NCBI GenBank assembly: GCA_036660615.1
Contig: JAVXAG010000079.1
Location: 1-8,745, forward strand
Length of the DNA: 8,745 nt
Direction of reading: 5' to 3'
Source: JAVXAG01 sp036660615
GTDB taxonomy: Bacteria; Bacillota; Clostridia; Peptostreptococcales; Anaerovoracaceae
Positions 1 to 6,070 of this stretch are shown here, piece after piece. Position 1 is the first letter of the stretch. The number at the start of each line of letters is the position of its first letter. A model generated the notes under the pieces. It saw only the letters and a program-made list of their open reading frames with translations, was not told where the DNA came from and ran no database searches. The position numbers were made by a program, and so were the translations under genes.

Positions 1-190
1 GTTGGCATGCCCCTTGCAAAACACCCCAATGGGCAACCTTCCTAAAAGGCCCATTCCCTCAATTGGCACGGCTTTTGCGAAATCCATCTCTATCGTTGGC
101 AATCGCCATCCTCAGCCCTTTGCGAACCCAACGTCACCTTTCGCCATCGCCAACCTATGCCCCTTGCGTTGCCAACTTCCTATTTCCCCA
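1..190. repeat. GC-rich intergenic region of degenerate repeated words
   Basis: No convincing gene is visible here. The stretch is about 54% GC, well above the flanking genes. The word TTGGCA occurs at 2, 63 and 96, with a related TGGGCA at 30, giving a spacing of about 28-33 bp. ATGCCCCTTGC occurs at 8-18 and, with its preceding T, again near 157-166. TTTTGCGAA (near 74) and CTTTGCGAA (near 117) are further copies. One reading frame on each strand is partly open, but the encoded residues are low-complexity and lack a ribosome site, so I treat these as by-products of the repeats. It may be one copy of a dispersed intergenic element; that is inference, because only one copy lies in this window. 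The left boundary is cut by the window edge. Confidence 0.5.
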
Positions 191-191
191 C

Positions 192-222
192 ATAAAAAGA
201 GGCTACTTATAAGTAGCCCCTC
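192..222 (-). terminator. Rho-independent terminator after the Kce-like gene
   Basis: GGCTACTT and AAGTAGCC (201-218) form a perfect 8-bp inverted repeat with an AT centre. The stem can be extended by GAGG/CCTC with a small bulge. Read on the minus strand, the hairpin is followed by TCTTTTTATG, a typical U-tract. It lies about 60 bp past the stop codon of the Kce-like gene and points in the same direction. Confidence 0.8.
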
Positions 223-241
223 GGTTATTATTGTTTATTTA

Positions 242-258
242 TTTGGCACAGTGCCAAA
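242..258. repeat. Perfect 17-bp palindrome between stop codon and terminator
   Basis: TTTGGCAC-A-GTGCCAAA is a perfect 8-bp inverted repeat around a single central base. A one-base loop makes it a poor RNA hairpin, and no T-run follows on either strand, so it looks more like a DNA-binding half-site pair than a terminator. No protein can be named for it. Confidence 0.45.
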
Positions 259-281
259 GTATGTAAACTATTTAATCCAAA

Positions 282-1109
282 CTATTTAAGAGGTTTTAAG
301 CTTAAGATTTCTCTAGCTTCTGTTGGTGTAGCAACTGGTCTTCCTAATAATTTAGCAAGTTCTACAGCTTTTGCTACCATTTGTCCATTACTTTCAGCAA
401 GAACGCCTTTTTCCATGTAAAGGTTGTCTTCAAAACCAACTCTTACGTGTCCGCCAAGGGAAATAGTTGCTGCAGCAATATGCCAAGCATTCTTTCCAAG
501 ACCTGTTGCAGTCCAAGTTGAACCTGCAGGAAGTGATTCTACCATAAATACTAAGTCTCTGATAGTTGCTGTCATTTGTACTCCTAATACGAAGTCAAAG
601 TGAAGAGGATGTACTAATAATCCTTTTTTGTCAGCTTTAAGAGCTGTATCAATCATACCTTTGTCAAATACTTCAAGTTCCGGCTTGATGCCTCTTTCCT
701 TCATGATCTTTGCAAAGTTGAAAATTGTGTTGTCAGTATTTGTGAAAACTTCGTCTCCGCCAAAGTTACATGTACCACAATCCAAAGTAGCAAATTCAGG
801 TGTAGGAACGATATCTGTTGATTCTAATCTTTCAAGATCTGTCATTCCAACTGCTCCACCTGTTGAAGGTTGAATAATTACGTCAGGACATTCTTTTCTG
901 ATTGCGTCATAGCATTCTTGGAATCTAGCTGTACTTTGTGTTGGTGTACCGTCATCATATCTTACGTGAAGATGGATAAGAGCTGCACCAGCATCATAAG
1001 CTGATTTTGCTTCTCTAACGATTTCCTCAACTGTGTAAGGTACGTTAGGGTTTTGTTCTTTAGTTACTTCTGCACCGCAGATGCAAGCACTGATAATTAA
1101 TTTTTCCAT
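282..1109 (-). CDS. kce: BKACE-family beta-keto acid cleavage enzyme (3-keto-5-aminohexanoate cleavage enzyme-like, DUF849)
   Basis: A 275-residue TIM-barrel enzyme of the BKACE (DUF849) family. Family members condense a beta-keto acid with acetyl-CoA and split it to acetoacetate and a new acyl-CoA. The founding enzyme, Kce, acts on 3-keto-5-aminohexanoate in lysine fermentation. Seen here: E14, the metal-binding pair H46 and H48 in IHLHVR, S82 in QPSTGG, the DCGTCNFGGDE segment at 110-120, and R223 with E227-D228 in HVRVGFED. H46, H48 and E227 correspond to the zinc ligands of characterised Kce. Length is normal for the family. The ATG start has AAGGAG (1117-1122) seven bases upstream and its own promoter. 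Other lysine-pathway genes (kamA, kamDE, kdd, kal) are not adjacent, so the true substrate could be a different beta-keto acid. The family call is firm; the substrate is inferred. Confidence 0.88.
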   Translation of the reverse strand: MEKLIISACICGAEVTKEQNPNVPYTVEEIVREAKSAYDAGAALIHLHVRYDDGTPTQSTARFQECYDAIRKECPDVIIQPSTGGAVGMTDLERLESTDIVPTPEFATLDCGTCNFGGDEVFTNTDNTIFNFAKIMKERGIKPELEVFDKGMIDTALKADKKGLLVHPLHFDFVLGVQMTATIRDLVFMVESLPAGSTWTATGLGKNAWHIAAATISLGGHVRVGFEDNLYMEKGVLAESNGQMVAKAVELAKLLGRPVATPTEAREILSLKPLK

Positions 1110-1157
1110 TGTTTAACTCCTTTTTATAATTAATTTTAATAATTAACACATTTGTCT

Positions 1158-1186
1158 ATTATATCATTAAATATCCCTATGTTCAA
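1158..1186 (-). promoter_or_regulatory. Sigma-70-type promoter of the Kce-like gene
   Basis: On the minus strand TTGAAC (1181-1186) is separated by exactly 17 bases from a perfect TATAAT (1158-1163). The -35 box lies inside the last codons of rapZ and the -10 box just after its stop codon. Predicted transcription starts near 1151, giving a leader of about 40 nt. The Kce-like gene can therefore be expressed independently of the rapZ operon. Confidence 0.75.
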
Positions 1187-2018
1187 TAGTAACCCGCTTT
1201 CCTTCTGCCTCAAAAATTCTAGCCATTTCATTTGCCAAAGTTACAGATCTGTGTTGTCCGCCAGTGCAACCAAAGGCAATATTAAGATGATACTTACCCT
1301 CCTTCATATAGTAAGGAATTATAGTATTTATCAGCTTGTCCGTTTGCACTATAAACTCTTTGGTGATAGGCTGTTTTAGCACATATTGAGATACTTTTTT
1401 ATTGTTTCCAGTCAATTTTTTTAAACTTGGAATATAGTAAGGATTAGGAATAAACCTTACATCAAGAACCAAGTCAGTTTCCAGTGGCAATCCATGCTTG
1501 TACCCAAAAGAGCCAACATTAATTGAAAACGAGCTTTCACCTTTTGAATTGACGAATAGCTTTTCCATTTCCTCTTTAAACTCTGCCACCTTCATATTGG
1601 TAGTGTCAATAATATAGTTTGCACGTTCCCGCAGCTCCGCAAGTTTCACGCGTTCCTCTTCAATGACATCCCTGGTGGTTGCCGCAGCAGTAAGTGGGTG
1701 ATTTCTACGAGTTTCATTATATCGCCTAATCAAAGTTTCATCAGATGCCTCAATAAAAACAATTTTACATATGACACCATCAGCCCTGTTCAAATAATTC
1801 AAACACTGATTCAAATCCGTAAAGAATTCTCCGCCCCTAACGTCAACTACAAAAGCCGCCTTAGTTATCTGCTTATTAGAAAAGACCGTTAAATCTATGA
1901 AATTTTTTATTAGTGCCGGTGGCATATTGTCCACACAATAATATCCCTGATCCTCAAACCAGTCTGCCGCGTTTGTCTTTCCAGCCCCTGATAAGCCTGT
2001 TATTATTACAACTTCCAT
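1167..2018 (-). CDS. rapZ: RapZ/YvcJ-family nucleotide-binding protein
   Basis: A 283-residue cytoplasmic P-loop protein of the RapZ (YvcJ) family. The E. coli member is an RNase E adaptor that controls amino-sugar synthesis via small RNAs; in Firmicutes the role is less clear, though the protein binds and hydrolyses nucleotides. Seen here: Walker A GLSGAGKT at 8-15, a Walker B-like VVDVRGG at 57-63, DVRFIPNPYY at 186-195, and the C-terminal signature GCTGGQHRSV at 250-259. I chose the ATG at 2016-2018 because AGGAGG (2028-2033) sits 9 bases upstream and the protein then begins directly with the P-loop strand. An open frame extends 20 codons further upstream into the preceding gene without support. 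It is the last gene of the transporter-murB-PHP-rapZ run. In many Firmicutes yvcK and whiA follow rapZ; here they do not. Confidence 0.93.
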   Translation of the reverse strand: MEVVIITGLSGAGKTNAADWFEDQGYYCVDNMPPALIKNFIDLTVFSNKQITKAAFVVDVRGGEFFTDLNQCLNYLNRADGVICKIVFIEASDETLIRRYNETRRNHPLTAAATTRDVIEEERVKLAELRERANYIIDTTNMKVAEFKEEMEKLFVNSKGESSFSINVGSFGYKHGLPLETDLVLDVRFIPNPYYIPSLKKLTGNNKKVSQYVLKQPITKEFIVQTDKLINTIIPYYMKEGKYHLNIAFGCTGGQHRSVTLANEMARIFEAEGKRVTIEHRDI

Positions 2019-2027
2019 TTTCTGGTG

Positions 2028-2033
2028 CCTCCT
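2028..2033 (-). promoter_or_regulatory. Ribosome binding site that fixes the rapZ start
   Basis: A perfect AGGAGG on the minus strand, 9 bases before the rapZ ATG. It overlaps the TAG stop codon of the PHP gene (2032-2034), so ribosomes finishing PHP stop on the rapZ start region. This supports translational coupling and rules out the longer upstream reading. Confidence 0.8.
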
Positions 2034-2778
2034 AAATTTTCTCGATATTAACAATTCTGCTAAGATCAAGACCTGCATCCATTGCTCTTTCTATGCCACC
2101 CAAATACGTACCTACTCTGTTTGGTACATGAGCGTCACTGCTAATAATAAATTCCACATCTGTCTTTGCCGCTATCTTTATTTCGTCAACAGTCAAATGA
2201 TCATGCCAAGTACTTATTTCCATCAAAGTGTGAGTCTCTTCACACGCCTTTGCTATTTCACCAATATCAAAAGGTCCCTTGTCACCAGGATGAGTCAAAA
2301 CCTTTATATCGTTTTCATAAAGTGCTTTGACCACCATATCAGTATTCTTTATGCACAAATTCTTGTTAAAACCCTTTGGCATAGAAATATGAGCTGATAG
2401 CCAGTTCCCAATACAGTATCCGTTTAGAATCCCGTAATGATAACCTGCATTAACAAAATCAAATAAACCATATTCCTCTTTTGTTATGTCCAAATAATTC
2501 CCTTTTGCCACGATGTTAGCTTCAACACCAAGATAGATCTCAATATTTGGGTAAAGAGGCTTTAGCCTGTCAATCTCTTTTCGCATTACCGGTATGGCAT
2601 CTCTCTTGATTCCATAAGTCAAATGGCCAGGGCCATGATCAGTAATTGCAATTGCTTTAAGATTTTTCTGTATTGCATCCTTTACATTATCCTCAATTAA
2701 CCCTTTTCCATGAGAAAAAACCGTATGGGTATGGTAGTCATAAACCATTCTATATTCGTCGATATTCTCCCTATACAA
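2032..2778 (-). CDS. PHP-domain metal-dependent phosphoesterase
   Basis: A 248-residue protein of the PHP superfamily (YcdX/histidinol-phosphatase-like). Members hydrolyse phosphoesters using a cluster of up to three metal ions; the substrate of this branch is not known to me. All metal-binding motifs are present: H16 and H18 in DYHTHT, D47-H48 in ITDHGPGH, E86 in GVEAN, H114 in AGYHYG, H163 in THPGD, and D215 and H217 in SSDAH. It should therefore be active. The start is most likely the TTG at 2776-2778, which has GGAGG (2785-2789) six bases upstream; it overlaps the murB stop region by 8 bp. The next in-frame ATG (2748) has no well-placed ribosome site, and a TTG at 2796 has none at all. 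The position between murB and rapZ is common in Clostridia and suggests a cell-envelope or nucleotide-linked role, but no function has been shown. Confidence 0.85.
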   Translation of the reverse strand: MYRENIDEYRMVYDYHTHTVFSHGKGLIEDNVKDAIQKNLKAIAITDHGPGHLTYGIKRDAIPVMRKEIDRLKPLYPNIEIYLGVEANIVAKGNYLDITKEEYGLFDFVNAGYHYGILNGYCIGNWLSAHISMPKGFNKNLCIKNTDMVVKALYENDIKVLTHPGDKGPFDIGEIAKACEETHTLMEISTWHDHLTVDEIKIAAKTDVEFIISSDAHVPNRVGTYLGGIERAMDAGLDLSRIVNIEKI

Positions 2779-3631
2779 TTCGTACCTCCGGTTCAAGCAT
2801 TACGTCAAATTTGTCAAAGACTACGTTTTGAACCAACTTCATCAGCTCCAAAATATCTGTAGCTGTTGCGTTGCCTATATTAATAATAAAGCCACTGTGT
2901 AGGGAAGATACTTGTGCTCCCCCTACTGTCAACCCTTTTAGTCCGGCATCTTCAATTAATTTGCCCGCAAAATTACCTTCCGGTCTCTTAAAAAAACTAC
3001 CTGCACTTGGATATGCCACAGGCTGTTTAGTATTTCTTTTTTTAGTCAACTCCGACATCTTTGCAGCAATTTCTTTGCAGTCACCTGGCTGAAGTTTTAG
3101 GACAACCTCTGTTACAATATCGCCAGTTTCTTCAAAAATGCTATGTCTATATGAAAGTTCCAGTTTATCAGCAGTGAAAATCTTGATTTCTCCGCCTTCT
3201 TTTGGAACCACTTTTACCGACTCAACTATGTCTTTCATCTCTCCACCATAAGCACCGGCATTCATAAAAACTGCGCCACCGATACTTCCTGGAATTCCAC
3301 TGGCAAATTCGAACCCAGTAAGTCCTACTGCCAATGCTTCTTTTGCCACAACCGACATAAGTGCTGCACTGCCCACTTTGATTCTGGTCTGGTCAATCTC
3401 TATTTTGGAGAACTCATCTCCCAGTTTTATAACAGTTCCATCATATCCATCATCTGTAATCAAGGTATTTGAACCGTTACCTAACATAATATGCTTTTCT
3501 TTCTTTTCAGCTAACTCCCTCAATGCCAGAGAAAGTTCCTCTTCATTTTGTGGTATAATCATTTTCTTGGCTTTTCCACCAGCCTTAAAAGACGTATATT
3601 TTTTCATATCTACATTTTCATAGATTATCAT
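2771..3631 (-). CDS. murB: UDP-N-acetylenolpyruvoylglucosamine reductase
   Basis: MurB, a cytoplasmic flavoenzyme that reduces UDP-N-acetylglucosamine enolpyruvate to UDP-N-acetylmuramate with NADPH, the second committed step of peptidoglycan synthesis. At 286 residues it has the shorter Gram-positive (type II) form. Seen here: the FAD-binding GNGSNTLI at 51-58, the ASGIPGSIGGAVFMNAGAYGG region at about 110-130 (FAD-type fold), R162 in LSYRHS, the proton donor S212 in SAGSFF, and E282 in LEPEV near the C-terminus. These match the catalytic Arg, Ser and Glu of the family. The ATG start overlaps the stop of the upstream transporter gene by ATGA (3628-3631) and has AAGGAGG about 10 bases upstream, so translation is probably coupled. 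The 3' end overlaps the PHP gene. Confidence 0.96.
   Translation of the reverse strand: MIIYENVDMKKYTSFKAGGKAKKMIIPQNEEELSLALRELAEKKEKHIMLGNGSNTLITDDGYDGTVIKLGDEFSKIEIDQTRIKVGSAALMSVVAKEALAVGLTGFEFASGIPGSIGGAVFMNAGAYGGEMKDIVESVKVVPKEGGEIKIFTADKLELSYRHSIFEETGDIVTEVVLKLQPGDCKEIAAKMSELTKKRNTKQPVAYPSAGSFFKRPEGNFAGKLIEDAGLKGLTVGGAQVSSLHSGFIINIGNATATDILELMKLVQNVVFDKFDVMLEPEVRIV
2785..2789 (-). promoter_or_regulatory. Ribosome binding site supporting a TTG start for the PHP gene
   Basis: GGAGG on the minus strand lies six bases before the TTG at 2776-2778, inside the final codons of murB. No other candidate start of the PHP gene has a ribosome site at proper spacing. The rare TTG start, overlapping the upstream stop codon region, suggests that PHP translation depends on murB translation. 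Confidence 0.6.
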
Positions 3632-4860
3632 TTAAGCACTTCCTCCTTGTCAATATTGTATTTACTAAAATCTTCGTAGTCAATCGTCTCAACTGCAAGT
3701 TCTTTTTTTGCCAATCTCTTCTTTATATATTTACTCATATAATAGTAGAACACTGCGAAGAACGGAACACTCAAAATCATTCCAATAAATCCGAATAGCC
3801 CTCCACCAACAATTATCGCAAACATTACCCAGAAACTTGCAATGCCTGTAGTTCCGCCTAAAATCTTTGGCCCAATAACATTACCGTCAAGTTGTTGCAA
3901 TACTAATACCATCAACAAGAAATATATTGCTTGTTTTGGACTGATCAAGAATATTATCAAAGTGGCAGGTATTGCTCCAATAAATGGTCCAAAGAAAGGA
4001 ATCACATTGGTCAATCCTATTATTACACTTATTAACATTGGTAAAGGCAGTTTAAGTACATTCATCGCAATGAAACACAGTATTCCAATAATTATTGAGT
4101 CTATTATCTTTCCATTGATAAATCCACCGAAGGTTTTATTAGTAAAAGCTCCAAAGGAAAATATTTCTTCAGCTGTTTCCTTCTTTGTTGTAGCCAATAT
4201 AAATTTCTTTGTTTGGGCTTTGAACTTTTCTTTACTATTTAATACATATACACTAACTATTATACCTATAAACACATTCATTACAGCTGTCAAAGTTCCA
4301 ACTATTCCCTGAGATACTCCACTCATAAAATCCGCTGTTCCTGGAATAAATTCTTTTTGTGCCCATTCAACCAAATTGTCCGTTGCATCGGTCAGTGCTC
4401 CACCAAAGGCATTTACCATCTCTGGATGCTGATTAATGCTAGAATCTGCCCATTCCAATACATTGTTTATCCTAGAAGGCAATACTTGTATTATCCCTAT
4501 TATACTTGATATCAATTCGGGTATTACCATCCACAAGAACCCACCCAAAATTATTATCAAAAATAACAATGCAGATATGGTTCCAATAACTCTGGCAAAA
4601 CACAATGCATTCTTTTTCTTTTTTATTGCCCCATTCCAAAGGCGATATGTTACTCTCACCGTTCCATTATAAATAGGACATAATAAATATGCCAATACCA
4701 TTCCGTATACAAAAGGTGAAAGTATTCCAACTATTACACTGAGTGCCTGAGATACTACATTAAAATTGTTTACAAATCCATAAAACAATATTAGTGCTGC
4801 CCCTGCAACAAATATGGTTATTCCTGTTTTAATATACTTATTTCCGAAATTTTGTTTCAT
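3628..4860 (-). CDS. AI-2E family transporter-like membrane protein (PF01594)
   Basis: A 410-residue polytopic membrane protein of the AI-2E (formerly UPF0118/PerM) family. Hydrophobic spans lie at about 12-31, 37-61, 91-116, 188-207, 252-269, 274-308, 311-324 and 341-373. A soluble segment at about 125-180 sits between the third and fourth spans. The family signatures NVIPFFGPFIGAIPA (285-299) and GNVIGPKILG (326-335) are clear. The C-terminal tail is charged and ends in acidic and lysine residues. The family was named from E. coli TqsA (autoinducer-2 export), but other members are Na+/H+ antiporters and most are unassigned, so the substrate is unknown. ATG start with GGAG seven bases upstream. 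It is the first gene of the operon with murB, PHP and rapZ, which may hint at envelope function. Family call firm, function open. Confidence 0.88.
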   Translation of the reverse strand: MKQNFGNKYIKTGITIFVAGAALILFYGFVNNFNVVSQALSVIVGILSPFVYGMVLAYLLCPIYNGTVRVTYRLWNGAIKKKKNALCFARVIGTISALLFLIIILGGFLWMVIPELISSIIGIIQVLPSRINNVLEWADSSINQHPEMVNAFGGALTDATDNLVEWAQKEFIPGTADFMSGVSQGIVGTLTAVMNVFIGIIVSVYVLNSKEKFKAQTKKFILATTKKETAEEIFSFGAFTNKTFGGFINGKIIDSIIIGILCFIAMNVLKLPLPMLISVIIGLTNVIPFFGPFIGAIPATLIIFLISPKQAIYFLLMVLVLQQLDGNVIGPKILGGTTGIASFWVMFAIIVGGGLFGFIGMILSVPFFAVFYYYMSKYIKKRLAKKELAVETIDYEDFSKYNIDKEEVLK

Positions 4861-4900
4861 TGTTTTTCTCCAAACGTTTTCCCATTAGTTACCTACTATT

Positions 4901-4929
4901 ACTATAACTCATTTTACGTGATAAATACA
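4901..4929 (-). promoter_or_regulatory. Possible promoter of the transporter-murB-PHP-rapZ operon
   Basis: On the minus strand TATAGT (4901-4906) is a fair -10 box. The hexamer 17 bases upstream, TGTATT, is a poor -35. It is the best candidate between the transporter start and the divergent strong promoter, and would give a leader of about 35 nt. Confidence 0.35.
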
Positions 4930-4953
4930 GAAAAAAATAATTTATTTTCCCCC

Positions 4954-4981
4954 TTGACATCTCTTCTATAACGTGTATAAT
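4954..4981 (+). promoter_or_regulatory. Strong sigma-70-type promoter of the 79-residue gene
   Basis: Perfect TTGACA (4954-4959) and perfect TATAAT (4976-4981), 16 bases apart. An A/T-rich stretch (about 4930-4948) directly upstream resembles an UP element. Transcription should start near 4988. Two consensus hexamers plus an ideal ribosome site suggest high expression. Confidence 0.85.
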
Positions 4982-4998
4982 TATAACATAAATTAAAT

Positions 4999-5020
4999 AT
5001 TTATTCTTTATTGAATAAAT
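4999..5020 (+). promoter_or_regulatory. Leader hairpin at the 5' end of the 79-residue gene mRNA
   Basis: ATTTATTC (4999-5006) and GAATAAAT (5013-5020) are a perfect 8-bp inverted repeat with a 6-base loop, about 10 nt after the predicted transcription start and 18 bases before the ribosome site. It could be an mRNA-stabilising 5' stem-loop or an operator. The stem is A/T-rich and therefore weak. Confidence 0.45.
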
Positions 5021-5052
5021 TGAACATAAATAATTTTCAGGAGGAATATAAA

Positions 5053-5292
5053 ATGTTAAAAACTATAACAACTGATTGCCCAACATATTTGGAAATCTCA
5101 GTAAAGAACGGTGAACCTACTGTGGTCAACGGCAAGGAATTCAATCATGACGGCGTTGCCCAGGTATTATCATATATCTGCGAAGAGGTTAATGTAAAGA
5201 CCGACGAAGTAATCGCAACCGCAAAAGTTGCTGCAAACAATAACGGAGCTGTAAAGCTAAAACTATTTGACGGTGCCGTTACAGCAATATAA
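5053..5292 (+). CDS. Small protein of unknown function (79 residues)
   Basis: I do not recognise this family. The protein has 79 residues, no signal peptide and no membrane span. It is mildly acidic, with a short strand-turn-strand look at 11-28 (YLEISVKNGEP, VVNGKEF), a likely helix at about 31-42, an A/V-rich segment at 48-55 and a final strand pair (GAVKLKLFDGAVTAI). Two cysteines are at positions 9 and 37. The ATG at 5053 is chosen because AGGAGG (5039-5044) lies 8 bases upstream; a TTG 14 codons earlier falls inside the leader hairpin and has no ribosome site. A consensus promoter, ideal ribosome site and dedicated terminator make it a real, probably abundant, monocistronic gene. It could be a small ligand-binding or structural protein, but nothing in the sequence decides this. 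Confidence 0.8.
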   Translation: MLKTITTDCPTYLEISVKNGEPTVVNGKEFNHDGVAQVLSYICEEVNVKTDEVIATAKVAANNNGAVKLKLFDGAVTAI

Positions 5293-5329
5293 CACATAGC
5301 CATATAATATTTAACCATATACGAAAAAA

Positions 5330-5367
5330 AGGTGCTTTTGGTGGTAAAACATAAGCACCTCTTTTTT
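5330..5367. terminator. Bidirectional terminator between convergent genes
   Basis: AGGTGCTT (5330-5337) pairs with AAGCACCT (5353-5360) around a 15-base loop. On the plus strand it is followed by CTTTTTT, and on the minus strand by TTTTTTTCG. It ends both the 79-residue gene and the convergent Fic-like gene, whose TAA stop lies in the T-run. Confidence 0.85.
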
Positions 5368-6040
5368 AATAATTGGTAACTTGAAGCATTACCTCTAATT
5401 TATTATATATAAAGCGGATTAATCCATTGTATAATATTTCATCTTTTTGCGTTCTCAAATAATCCATTGTTATTTGACAATACTCTTTGTATGAAAAGTT
5501 TAAATTGCATATCGGCAGCCCAAGTCTTACTAGATAATAGAACATCGCTGTTCTAGCCACCAATTCTCCATGCTCATCAAAATGGAAAATCCAAATCAAT
5601 CTATTATGAATCTCCGCAGCTCTTTTGATAGGATCCATATTTTCCATATCGTCACTTAACCATCTAAAAAGCTTCTTTAATTCACTATCTATTTCCGCAT
5701 TTATGGGCATTTTCTGTTCTTTGCCTTGGGTTATAATTCCGTAAATTTTATCCAAAGTTTTCAAACACAAATCTTCCTGCATATCCCTGCAGGAATAAAT
5801 CAGTTTCCTTAGGTTATCCAAGATATCAATCATAATATGATCGTTGACACTAGCCGTCAATATGCACTCACCTTGCAATATTGTTTCTACGTCTGTTTTT
5901 GTCAAATTACTCCCCGTAAATTTCAGGTTCATGTAAATCCAATCAATTTTTTCTACTTCTTCTAAGTAAACCCTTGCTTCTTCTGTAAAAGGTTTTCGAT
6001 TATCTAAAATAACCAGCTTTTTTCTTATTTCACGTAGCAT
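5366..6040 (-). CDS. Degenerate Fic-fold protein (probable pseudoenzyme)
   Basis: A 224-residue protein that I align by eye with Fic-domain AMP-transferases. The order of segments fits: SNLTKTDVETILQG (44-57) matches the N-terminal 'IEGNxLTxxEVxxxLxG' segment, NDHIMIDILDN (67-77) the helix after it, and AAEIHNRLIWIFHF (141-154) the lead-in to the active-site motif. The tail has the family's usual 'EY...L' helices. Key residues are lost. The catalytic motif HPFxxGNGRxxR reads FHFDEHGELVAR (152-163), with the catalytic His replaced by Phe and only the Phe and last Arg kept. The inhibitory IEGN reads FTGS (41-44). The usual flap between these segments is also shortened. The ATG at 6038-6040 has GGAGG five bases upstream (6046-6050); earlier in-frame starts lack one. 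The fold is inferred from pattern; AMP-transferase activity is unlikely. It shares a terminator with the small gene to its left. Confidence 0.65.
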   Translation of the reverse strand: MLREIRKKLVILDNRKPFTEEARVYLEEVEKIDWIYMNLKFTGSNLTKTDVETILQGECILTASVNDHIMIDILDNLRKLIYSCRDMQEDLCLKTLDKIYGIITQGKEQKMPINAEIDSELKKLFRWLSDDMENMDPIKRAAEIHNRLIWIFHFDEHGELVARTAMFYYLVRLGLPICNLNFSYKEYCQITMDYLRTQKDEILYNGLIRFIYNKLEVMLQVTNY

Positions 6041-6045
6041 AACCG

Positions 6046-6050
6046 CCTCC
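6046..6050 (-). promoter_or_regulatory. Ribosome binding site fixing the Fic-like start
   Basis: GGAGG on the minus strand, five bases before the ATG at 6038-6040. In-frame starts at 6079 (TTG), 6067 and 6052 have no comparable site, and the first two lie at or before the predicted transcription start near 6064. Confidence 0.6.
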
Positions 6051-6070
6051 ATAACTCTCAGCAACATTTT

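Noticed and set aside
1..186. Minus-strand reading through the repeat island as the end of a gene
   Set aside because: The two longer minus frames are broken by stop codons (TAG, TGA), and the part open to the window edge has no start, ribosome site or recognisable domain.
1..190. CRISPR array
   Set aside because: Repeated words are short, diverged and irregularly spaced. There is no constant repeat of 24-40 bases and no cas gene in the window.
242..258. Palindrome read as a terminator or as a sigma-54 promoter
   Set aside because: A one-base loop and no T-run argue against a terminator. TGGCAC is not followed by TTGC at the right spacing on either strand.
2..289. Open plus-strand frame of 95 codons at the left edge
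   Set aside because: It has no ribosome site, runs through a minus-strand terminator and the palindrome into the 3' end of the Kce-like gene, and its residues reflect the repeated DNA words.
628..873. 81-codon plus-strand frame inside the Kce-like gene
   Set aside because: It is antisense to a well-supported enzyme with intact active-site motifs, and has no start signals.
2019..2078. Longer rapZ start 20 codons upstream
   Set aside because: It overlaps the PHP coding region, lacks a ribosome site, and adds residues before the P-loop strand that normally begins the protein.
3842..4312. 156-codon plus-strand frame inside the transporter gene
   Set aside because: It lies fully antisense to a clear membrane protein. 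Hydrophobic codons on one strand leave long open frames on the other, and no ribosome site is present.
3628..4860. Naming the membrane protein as an autoinducer-2 exporter
   Set aside because: The family name comes from one E. coli member. Other members transport ions or are uncharacterised, and nothing here marks quorum sensing.
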